From Chitinophagaceae bacterium (GTDB lineage Bacteria; Bacteroidota; Bacteroidia; Chitinophagales; Chitinophagaceae), in assembly GCA_009996555.1 (NCBI GenBank), contig JAACZX010000456.1, positions 1-17,621 of the forward strand: a stretch of DNA of 17,621 nucleotides, in the 5' to 3' direction. The translations under genes and the position numbers were made by a program. The notes beneath the pieces are model-generated. The model worked only from the letters and a program-made list of their open reading frames with translations. It was not told where the DNA came from and did no database searches. Position 1 is the stretch's first letter. Each line of letters begins with the position of its first letter. Positions 1 to 5,421 of this stretch are shown in pieces.

Positions 1-244
1 CCGGAATCTCTAAACGTGATGGAACAAATCTGTTATATCTTTTGGTGTCGGCTATTCCGAGGTTATTTCGCTTTTGCATTTCTGTTTGCATATTATTGAC
101 ACCTGCTTCAATAGTGTATGAATCGATAGGGTTGCCGTCGCTGTCTTTCATTTGTATAATGGCGAGATAGGAGAGGTTGTCATTTTCGAGCATTTGATCT
201 TGATAAAATTCAAGAGCCCTGGTAGTTTCTTCAAGACTTGCCAT
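1..244 (-). CDS. 5' part of an unrecognised protein gene, cut by the window edge
   Basis: Reading the minus strand from the ATG at 244-242 gives an uninterrupted frame of 81 codons to the window edge. The protein begins MASLEETTRALEFYQDQ and reaches VPSRLEIP at the edge. It is soluble-looking and acidic near the N-terminus, with no signal peptide or membrane segment. I do not recognise the family from this part. It is transcribed away from the integrase, on the far side of the repeat-rich spacer, so it may be host chromosome or the end of another element (inference). The open frame and natural composition support a real gene, but the length and function cannot be judged. Confidence 0.55.
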   Translation of the reverse strand, partial: MASLEETTRALEFYQDQMLENDNLSYLAIIQMKDSDGNPIDSYTIEAGVNNMQTEMQKRNNLGIADTKRYNRFVPSRLEIP

Positions 245-320
245 TTGTAGTAGAGTTTACAATGATGGAATAATGTTCAGGTAAGGTGCAGTCTATGTAG
301 CGTAAACGTTAGCAGAGGAT

Positions 321-482
321 ATGATAGAACAAAATATAAAAAGAATTCAATTTGTAATAGGGTGTTTTCCCCGGAATGTGGATACTGTGTCTAATGTAAT
401 ACCGTCAGAGTTTGACCGTTATGCACAATTTTCTGTACTTTTAACTGCGCATGAAAGTTCTTTTTGGTTTACAGTTGAATAA
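321..482 (+). CDS. possible 53-residue small protein
   Basis: An ATG at 321 opens a 53-codon frame ending with TAA at 480-482. The peptide starts MIEQNIKRIQFVIG and ends HESSFWFTVE. Its composition is protein-like, with mixed hydrophobic and charged residues, but it matches nothing I know. It has no convincing leader and lies in the spacer between a minus-strand gene and the integrase. It could equally be chance, a remnant of a longer gene, or a short gene truncated by integration. Confidence 0.2.
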   Translation: MIEQNIKRIQFVIGCFPRNVDTVSNVIPSEFDRYAQFSVLLTAHESSFWFTVE

Positions 483-492
483 ATAAAACTAA

Positions 493-515
493 TCGGTTAG
501 CAATTCGGTTAGCAA
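493..515 (+). repeat. tandem TCGGTTAGCAA repeat
   Basis: TCGGTTAGCAA occurs at 493-503 and again at 505-515, identical and separated by one T (period 12). Related GTTAGC cores lie at 307-314 (CGTTAGCA) and 775-781 (CGTTAGC). All four are in the same orientation in the non-coding spacer upstream of the integrase. Such iterated short sites are what an integrase arm-binding or Xis-binding region looks like, but no binding can be shown from sequence alone. Confidence 0.45.
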
Positions 516-569
516 GGCAAAAGACAGCAATTAAATTATTGTATCATAAGCGGTTAAGAGAAATTCAAA

Positions 570-584
570 GGACCCGTCCGGTCC
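570..584. other. GC-rich mini-hairpin, candidate attachment-site neighbourhood
   Basis: GGACC and GGTCC flank a five-base loop (CGTCC). It is a GC-rich island in very AT-rich DNA, 25 bases before a strong terminator. A host gene end or tRNA-like 3' end followed by a terminator is a common target for tyrosine recombinases, so the junction between island and chromosome may lie here (inference). I could not fold a full tRNA, and the matching direct repeat at the other island end is outside the window. Confidence 0.2.
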
Positions 585-608
585 GCAAGAAGAATAATCA
601 ACTTCATC

Positions 609-647
609 AAATCCCCTGGAATATCATAGTTCTGAGGGGATTTTTGT
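609..647 (+). terminator. rho-independent terminator
   Basis: A 9-bp stem AAATCCCCT (609-617) / AGGGGATTT (635-643) encloses a 17-base loop, and the descending arm runs into TTTTTG. The short GAA/TTC inside the loop can extend the stem. Orientation is plus strand. No confident plus-strand gene ends just upstream, so it may belong to the short frame at 321-482, to an unrecognised RNA, or to a host gene whose end was rebuilt by integration. Confidence 0.65.
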
Positions 648-689
648 TTCTATATACTTCAAAGAAACATTTACTTCCATAAACTTCAC

Positions 690-748
690 GGTGACCTATT
701 AGGTGACCTGTATGAGAACATGAATTCAGGTCACCTGCACAGTGTTCT
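690..748. repeat. cluster of GGTGACC/GGTCACC sites with flanking AGAACA/TGTTCT
   Basis: Three copies of one near-palindromic site occur within 47 bp: GGTGACCT at 690-697, AGGTGACCT at 701-709, and the exact inverse AGGTCACCT at 728-736. AGAACA at 715-720 and its inverse TGTTCT at 743-748 interleave with them. The cluster ends about 95 bp before the integrase start, where an operator or recombinase/Xis arm sites would lie. The arrangement is directly visible; the role is inferred. Confidence 0.5.
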
Positions 749-841
749 TAAAATGTTTTATAGCGATCTTATACCGTTAGCCTTCAGTGCTTTAGAGATT
801 TTTTAACAGCGAGAATTTTAAAAAATCAAAAAAGAAATTTT

Positions 842-2206
842 ATGTTTGCAGAACAATCAGGATTACCTGATAATTTGAAACTTTCTCCTCTCCCAAAAGT
901 TTCAACAAGGCTTCCCGAAGCTAATATTATGATCTATAGTCACCGAATCTTTCCTCGAAAAGGAAAGATGAAAGCGGACATCGGGATGTGTCCACTTTAT
1001 CTACGCATCATTTGCGGTGAGCGTATTGAGGTTTCATTAAACAAATGGATTAATCCTCAAAAATGGAATTCAAAGTCACAGCGTCTTGTAGGTAATACCC
1101 CAGAGGCAAAAGCAATTAATGACTTTATAAAGAGTGTAGAAGTTAGACTTCATAACATTCATACATCTTTATTAAACAAAGGTGAATTCATTAATGCAGA
1201 AATCCTTAAAGCACACCTATTAGGTAAAACAGGAAAGCATAAGACAGTCCTGGAGACTTTTGATTTTCATATTAAGCACAATGAAAAAAACTACAGCTCC
1301 GCTACTATCAAGAAGTACGGTTATTGTAGAGGTCATTTGAAAAATTACATTTGGAAGAGTTATAACACTTCTGATGTTTTTCTTTCTAAAGTGGACCTTC
1401 CTTTCATAAAGGAATTTCAATTGTACTTATCTGAGAGTAGCCAATTTGTTGGAGAAGCCGGGAAAACAGTTATTAAAGCTGCGAATGAACATAATTCTAC
1501 ATTGAAATATGTAAAGATGTTCAAAACGGTTATTAGAAGTGCTGTTGCTTACAAGTGGTTAGATACTGACCCATTTGCTTTATATAGAGAGAAATATAAG
1601 GCAGTGGAGCAAGAGTATCTTAATGAATCTGAGTTGAAGAAAATAATTGAAAAAAAGGTTTCAATTGACCGACTCAGATTAGTACGAGATTTATTTATTT
1701 TTTCATGTTTTACAGGGCTTTCTTATGCCGATCTAAAAAAGCTCTCAAGTGAGCATCTTGTGATTGGTATTGATGGTTATAGCTGGATAAATATCAAACG
1801 TACAAAAACTAACACTACATGTAAAATTCCGTTGCTGCAACCAGCCAATGAGATTCTTAAAAAATACGCATCTCACCCTTATTGTGTCAACACAGGAAAA
1901 TTATTACCTGTTTGCTCAAATCAAAAATTGAATTCCTATCTCAAAGAGATTGCTGATATAACAGGAATCTCGAAAAATCTTACCTGTCATGTTGCAAGAA
2001 GAACATTTGCAACATTAGCAAGTGATAATGGAGTGCCTGCTGAAACTATAGTTAAAATTATAGGACATGCAGGGTTTAAACATCTTCATTTATATGCCAA
2101 AACGGGTGAAATAAAGTTGGCAGAAGACATGAAAATTTTGCGAAGTAAATTCGGAGAAGGCACATTTGAAATTTGTGATGCCATCCCTCAGCAAAAGTCA
2201 ATTTAG
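842..2206 (+). CDS. tyrosine recombinase/integrase, IntDOT-like
   Basis: Site-specific recombinase that would integrate and excise the island. The domains are an N-terminal arm-binding region (about 40-110, KADIGMCPLYLRI), a core-binding SAM-like region (about 130-260) and a C-terminal catalytic domain. Catalytic residues visible are K322, H383-x-x-R386, H409 and nucleophile Y418 in LYAK. The usual first Arg (TGLR) is Ser294 in FTGLSYADL, as in the CTnDOT integrase IntDOT, where another Arg takes over the role (established for that family). The length of 454 is slightly above the usual 400-430. The ATG at 929 (M30) aligns better with typical family starts and may be the true start. The gene lies at the island edge, followed by an excisionase-like gene. 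The order int, HTH, AAA ATPase is typical of Bacteroidota integrative elements. Confidence 0.93.
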   Translation: MFAEQSGLPDNLKLSPLPKVSTRLPEANIMIYSHRIFPRKGKMKADIGMCPLYLRIICGERIEVSLNKWINPQKWNSKSQRLVGNTPEAKAINDFIKSVEVRLHNIHTSLLNKGEFINAEILKAHLLGKTGKHKTVLETFDFHIKHNEKNYSSATIKKYGYCRGHLKNYIWKSYNTSDVFLSKVDLPFIKEFQLYLSESSQFVGEAGKTVIKAANEHNSTLKYVKMFKTVIRSAVAYKWLDTDPFALYREKYKAVEQEYLNESELKKIIEKKVSIDRLRLVRDLFIFSCFTGLSYADLKKLSSEHLVIGIDGYSWINIKRTKTNTTCKIPLLQPANEILKKYASHPYCVNTGKLLPVCSNQKLNSYLKEIADITGISKNLTCHVARRTFATLASDNGVPAETIVKIIGHAGFKHLHLYAKTGEIKLAEDMKILRSKFGEGTFEICDAIPQQKSI

Positions 2207-2235
2207 GCTTAAAAGAGCAAACTTTTCTGGCTTAC

Positions 2236-2260
2236 CAGGATCGTAGCCGTAACGATCCTG
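2236..2260. promoter_or_regulatory. perfect 9-bp inverted repeat between int and the HTH gene
   Basis: CAGGATCGT (2236-2244) and ACGATCCTG (2252-2260) are perfectly complementary around a 7-base loop. It lies 29 bp after the integrase stop and 18 bp before the next ATG. There is no U-tract after it, so an intrinsic terminator is less likely than an operator or Xis-binding site, or an mRNA hairpin near the start of the HTH gene. The choice among these is inference. Confidence 0.5.
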
Positions 2261-2278
2261 TATATTAAAATTTCAAAA

Positions 2279-2542
2279 ATGACAACAACAATTGAAGTCC
2301 TGACCAAGGCAGATTTAATTCAATTCAAAAAGGATTTGATTGAAGAGATTAATAAGCTTTTTTTAACGAAAACTACTTATCAAGATTCAGAGTATTTTAA
2401 GTCTAAAGAAGCTAAACGCATTCTAAAATGCTCTGATAGCACATTGCAGTTTTATCGGCAATCTGGCAGACTCCCGCATAAGAAAGTTGGCGGCGTTTAT
2501 TATTACACACAAGCCGACATTAACCAGCTCTTGAATTCATAG
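2279..2542 (+). CDS. excisionase-like helix-turn-helix protein
   Basis: A small DNA-binding protein of 87 residues. An N-terminal charged helix (about 8-30) is followed by a MerR/excisionase-type winged HTH (about 42-86). The sequence KSKEAKRILKCSDSTLQFYRQSGRLPHKKVGGVYYY has the HTH_17 layout: a 'KEAKRILKCSDSTLQ' helix-turn-helix, then an 'R-x-G-R-L-P' wing and an aromatic strand. In Bacteroidota elements such proteins follow the integrase and act as recombination directionality factors or as regulators of mobility genes (family knowledge). It starts 72 bp after int and just past a perfect inverted repeat that could be its own target (inference). Confidence 0.85.
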   Translation: MTTTIEVLTKADLIQFKKDLIEEINKLFLTKTTYQDSEYFKSKEAKRILKCSDSTLQFYRQSGRLPHKKVGGVYYYTQADINQLLNS

Positions 2543-2612
2543 TTCATCCCAAGAAATGTGAATAGTTAACGTCTATACAAATGTGTATTAAAACATCATT
2601 AAATAAGCTACA

Positions 2613-3566
2613 ATGAATCAGAAACAAAAATTATTTTTCACAGCGAAAGAATTACTGGAGAGAGAAGTAAAAGAAATTCCAACTCTTTGGAACCCTTATT
2701 TACCCAAAATAGGTTTAGTTGGGCTTACCGGTTCAAGCGATACCGGGAAAAGTACGCTACTTAGGCAATTGGCAATTGCAATATGTGCAGGGCATAATAC
2801 TTTTTTGGGACATCCACTCCAGCCGGAACACAAAAACGCAATTTATATCTCAACAGAAGATAGTGAGGACGCAATAGCAGCTTGCTTGAGTAAACAATTT
2901 GGAAAGAGTGACCCTAATAAGATACCGGGATTAAAATTTATTTTTAATCAGAATGCTCCTATTGAAACTGCATGTAAACTACTTGAAAAAGAAAAGGCAG
3001 ATATTTTAATTATTGATGCTTGGGCGGATTTATTTCATGGAAATACAAATGATGTTTCGCAAACACGAAGCTCCTTAAATGAATTGAATATGATAGCACA
3101 GAAGTACAAATGTCTTGTTGTCATTTTGCACCACACTGTAAAAAACTCAGAGTATAATAAGCCTGATAAAAACAAACTAAATGGATCACAGGGTATAGAA
3201 GCTAAGTTGAGGGTTTTGTTGGAACTAAGACCGAGGGGTTTGAACGAGCGAGTTCTAAGCGTTTTAAAAGGGAATTACATTTCAAATAGCGTAAAAAGTA
3301 AATCAGAAATTCTACTATTCAATGAAGAAAGATTGCTTTTTAAGGATACTGGTGAAATCCTTGATAAAAGTTCAATTGGAGAAAATGTGCGTGATGCGTT
3401 TTCAACTGATAAGAACTTAGGGAATCGAATTGTAAAAATGAAAGCTGAAGGGTTCTCATTTCCTGAAATTTTACAAACAATAAAAGAAGAGTCTCCTGCA
3501 AAAAAGCATCCATCTTTATCTACAATCAAATCTTTGTATAAGTCAGCCAGACAAAATGCAGCATAA
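2613..3566 (+). CDS. RepA-like AAA (RecA-fold) ATPase of mobile elements
   Basis: A RecA/DnaB-fold ATPase of the AAA_25 type, often called RepA-like, found after int and xis in Bacteroidota islands and thought to help element replication or mobilisation. Walker A is G40-SSDTGK46-ST; Walker B is the hydrophobic run LIID135 followed by AWADLF. A paired H173-H174 follows the beta strand VVIL, as in RepA-type hexameric helicases. The C-terminal part (about 255-317) is a separate, helix-rich region (LGNRIVKMKAEGFSFPEILQ) that could be an HTH. Length 317 is usual. Its stop codon is embedded in repeat-rich DNA. No primase gene follows, so replication functions here are minimal. Confidence 0.85.
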   Translation: MNQKQKLFFTAKELLEREVKEIPTLWNPYLPKIGLVGLTGSSDTGKSTLLRQLAIAICAGHNTFLGHPLQPEHKNAIYISTEDSEDAIAACLSKQFGKSDPNKIPGLKFIFNQNAPIETACKLLEKEKADILIIDAWADLFHGNTNDVSQTRSSLNELNMIAQKYKCLVVILHHTVKNSEYNKPDKNKLNGSQGIEAKLRVLLELRPRGLNERVLSVLKGNYISNSVKSKSEILLFNEERLLFKDTGEILDKSSIGENVRDAFSTDKNLGNRIVKMKAEGFSFPEILQTIKEESPAKKHPSLSTIKSLYKSARQNAA

Positions 3567-3672
3567 AGGCTGACTGGCTATCTACTTAATTATATCAATT
3601 CCTTATTAAGGAATATATAACAATAGTCTATCAATAGTCAGTCAGGTATTTTTCTATATTCTGACTGGCTAT
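3541..3672. repeat. iteron-like CTGACTGGCTAT repeats forming hairpins around and after the ATPase stop
   Basis: Four related sites occur: AGTCAGCC at 3541-3548 (inverse, inside the gene end), GGCTGACTGGCTAT at 3568-3581, ATAGTCAGTCAG at 3634-3645 (inverse) and CTGACTGGCTAT at 3661-3672. The last two form a 12-bp stem with one G-T pair and a 15-base loop. The first two form an 8-bp stem across the stop codon. Between them lie the palindrome ATTCCTT-ATT-AAGGAAT (3598-3614) and two CAATAGTC copies (3621-3628 and 3632-3639). The location beside a RepA-like gene in AT-rich DNA suggests an origin-like or regulatory region. A transcription stop between convergent genes is the alternative. Confidence 0.55.
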
Positions 3673-3684
3673 ATTTCCCAATCT

Positions 3685-3960
3685 CTATTTTTTGTTATTT
3701 GGCTTTTTATTTATTGCCTTGGCAATAAGGTCGAATAATTTTCGACAGTCAATTCCGATAAGCTCAGCTAATAGTAGTATATCTTTAACTGTAAACTTTT
3801 CAGGGTTATTAATTTTATTCATTAAACGGACATAGTTAATTCCAGAGTCTTTTACAAAGACACTTTTAGGAACAATATCAAACACTTCGGCGAAGGATTT
3901 AATTCCACCAGAATCGATATAAGCCTTGAGCGCACTATACCTTTTGTCTTTCAATTTCAT
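3685..3960 (-). CDS. small HTH-like putative regulator
   Basis: A 91-residue protein with basic ends (N-terminal MKLKDKR, C-terminal KKPNNKK). Its middle reads as a divergent XRE-like helix-turn-helix: KSFAEVFDIVPKSVFVKDSGINYVRLMNKINNPEKFTVKDILLLAELIGID, where the final helix resembles the 'L-x-x-I-A-x-x-L-x-I' end of XRE domains. It is probably DNA-binding; the regulatory target is unknown. It converges with the RepA-like gene and diverges from the lipoprotein gene. The 75-bp divergent spacer carries an AGTATT-N7-AATACT inverted repeat that could be its operator (inference). Confidence 0.6.
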   Translation of the reverse strand: MKLKDKRYSALKAYIDSGGIKSFAEVFDIVPKSVFVKDSGINYVRLMNKINNPEKFTVKDILLLAELIGIDCRKLFDLIAKAINKKPNNKK

Positions 3961-3993
3961 TGCTTTGGGAAAAGATAGAGTGGAATTTGTGTA

Positions 3994-4012
3994 AGTATTA
4001 AAAAGAAATACT
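3994..4012. promoter_or_regulatory. inverted repeat in the divergent promoter region
   Basis: AGTATT (3994-3999) and AATACT (4007-4012) form a 6-bp inverted repeat with a 7-base spacer. It lies in the 75-bp gap between the minus-strand HTH-like gene and the plus-strand lipoprotein gene. Size and place suit a dimeric regulator. I see no clear Bacteroidota -33/-7 promoter (TTG / TAnnTTTG). Confidence 0.3.
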
Positions 4013-4095
4013 ATAAGTAATCATTTATTATTAAAATGGTATTAATTTTAAGTACTAATAAGTCTTTTTTATCGTTAACCTCATGTATACAAAAT

Positions 4096-4542
4096 ATGAC
4101 AATGCGTTATCTATTATTTCTGATTTTTTTGACAGCATGCCAGAATAACTCCCCAAAAGAGAAGATAGTTATGGATGACTCTCCTATGGCAGAAAATGAA
4201 AGGTTAAGGAATGCACTTAAAGACACGAAAAAATCCGATGAAAGTTTAAGTAGCGATGCAACTAAGAATAGCAAATTCTGCTACATTCTGTTAACGTATG
4301 TTAATCGAGAAATGGGTGATGGTTTAGAAGGATTAAAGGACGTGCAATATCTTACTTGGTCTGATATTTTTGAGGTTACAGAGTTGAGTGAAGAAAAGAA
4401 GTTCAGATTAATGGATGAGTTTGAGAAAAAATTTCAAACACAATTGCCTGCCTATTTTAAAGCAATCACAAAGCGAGAAGTTTTTGAGTTTGATACATAT
4501 GTTGAGGCAAGTAAGCATCTGGCATCAAAAAAAGGGCTGTAA
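4096..4542 (+). CDS. small putative lipoprotein
   Basis: From the ATG at 4096 (or 4102) the protein has a very short signal peptide, MRYLLFLIFLTAC, with a lipobox L-T-A-C. The Cys would be lipidated after signal peptidase II cleavage, placing the protein on the inner or outer membrane facing the periplasm. The frame is open back to an ATG at 4036, but that start would put 20 polar residues before the signal peptide, so I prefer the later one. The mature part (about 135 residues) has a Ser/Lys/Asp-rich linker, then a helical domain rich in Glu, Lys and Phe. No family recognised. It may form a unit with the membrane protein that starts 17 bp downstream. Confidence 0.6.
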   Translation: MTMRYLLFLIFLTACQNNSPKEKIVMDDSPMAENERLRNALKDTKKSDESLSSDATKNSKFCYILLTYVNREMGDGLEGLKDVQYLTWSDIFEVTELSEEKKFRLMDEFEKKFQTQLPAYFKAITKREVFEFDTYVEASKHLASKKGL

Positions 4543-4559
4543 TTGTTAGGTATTTGTCT

Positions 4560-4784
4560 ATGAAAAAATTAATAAACTTCTTTGATGGGATTACAGGGTA
4601 CACTATTGTATTGCTATTAGGGATATTATTTTCTGTATTCTACGCTACAAAAATTTGTATCCGTATTTGGAATATTGAAGAGTTAGATGGTTTATTCTGT
4701 TTTTTGATTTGGGTCACTATTGTAGGGGCGGGAATATTTTTGACACTGGTAATTGCATTAATTCTTCGTGAGCTTTTTGAATAG
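4560..4784 (+). CDS. small two-helix membrane protein
   Basis: A 74-residue protein with two hydrophobic segments, roughly residues 14-34 (YTIVLLLGILFSVFYATKICI) and 45-70 (LFCFLIWVTIVGAGIFLTLVIALIL), joined by an acidic loop (NIEELDG). This predicts a hairpin in the inner membrane. I chose the ATG at 4560; an in-frame TTG two codons earlier has no advantage. No known family. It follows the lipoprotein by 17 bp and is probably co-transcribed. Small membrane proteins near defence operons can be effectors, but nothing here proves that role. Confidence 0.5.
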   Translation: MKKLINFFDGITGYTIVLLLGILFSVFYATKICIRIWNIEELDGLFCFLIWVTIVGAGIFLTLVIALILRELFE

Positions 4785-4827
4785 TAGTATGGCTATATAA
4801 ATTAGTAAATGTGTATTTTTAATTTAA

Positions 4828-5238
4828 ATGTCTAAATCAACTTTTCAAAGAATTTTATACCTAATCGATAACCACCTTTCAAGAGTCGAAGTTTACGCCC
4901 AAAAAATAATTGTAGTTGTAAGCGACGAAATGCACCTTCTACAGGAGAATAAATCAGTGATTGCAAATACTGATCTATATTTTTTATATAATCTCCCCGG
5001 CGAACCTTTTAAAGTTAGTAAAATTTTGAATTTACTTAAGACTGTCCTATATGGGTGGTATGATGTTGAATTGCTAAGAAATGAAGCGAAAGAGTTTTAC
5101 TTTGGGTTGATGCATGATGCAATATTTTATCATTACAAAAACGATCCAGCTGCTTTACTTTATGTTGATTGCCTTATAAATGACATGTTAAATCTAATTG
5201 ATGACGATGAGTACTTTTTGTCTTTGCCGGGCCTTTAG
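4828..5238 (+). CDS. unrecognised 136-residue soluble protein
   Basis: The protein begins MSKSTFQRILYLIDNHLS. It is mostly helical in appearance, with an acidic C-terminal end (LNLIDDDEYFLSLPGL). There is no signal peptide, membrane segment or recognisable motif. It lies 43 bp after the membrane protein, is the last gene before the defence operon, and is followed by a tandem AGTATTTTAA repeat (5237-5257). Codon use and composition match the neighbours, so it is likely a real gene of unknown function. Confidence 0.5.
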   Translation: MSKSTFQRILYLIDNHLSRVEVYAQKIIVVVSDEMHLLQENKSVIANTDLYFLYNLPGEPFKVSKILNLLKTVLYGWYDVELLRNEAKEFYFGLMHDAIFYHYKNDPAALLYVDCLINDMLNLIDDDEYFLSLPGL

Positions 5239-5421
5239 TATTTTAAAAGTATTTTAAGTTCTTCAATTCTTTAAATTTACGAAACGGGTCTGGTCAAAAG
5301 GTCTAATCTTAAATGGTCAAATCAATGAGTTCTTATGCAAGTGCCCGACTAAACACCGGATATTGCTTTATTTCAAGTAGCAAATCAAATTATTAAATAC
5401 AAGAAACGAAAAACAAATAGC
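5239..5421. promoter_or_regulatory. leader region of the defence operon
   Basis: This 183-bp gap is the only sizeable spacer before the long co-directional operon, so its main promoter should be here (inference). TGGTCAAA occurs twice in the same orientation, at 5291-5298 and 5314-5321 (23 bp apart), and could be a regulator site. I find no good match to the Bacteroidota TTG / TAnnTTTG promoter and no clear terminator for the preceding gene. The 20 bases before the ATG at 5422 are A-rich, without a Shine-Dalgarno sequence. Confidence 0.3.

Noticed and set aside
540..608. tRNA or tmRNA 3' end at the GC-rich stretch.
   Set aside because: No T-arm consensus, acceptor pairing or anticodon arm could be found.
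245..841. CRISPR array in the repeat-rich spacer.
   Set aside because: The repeats are 7-12 bp and irregularly spaced; no regular repeat-spacer pattern and no cas genes.
3634..3672. Simple bidirectional terminator between convergent genes.
   Set aside because: The 12-bp stem is strong, but neither strand has a U-tract directly after it and the site belongs to a wider repeat family, so it is listed as a repeat array instead.
4036..4095. Upstream ATG at 4036 for the lipoprotein gene.
   Set aside because: It would bury the lipoprotein signal peptide behind 20 residues; the starts at 4096/4102 place it at the N-terminus.
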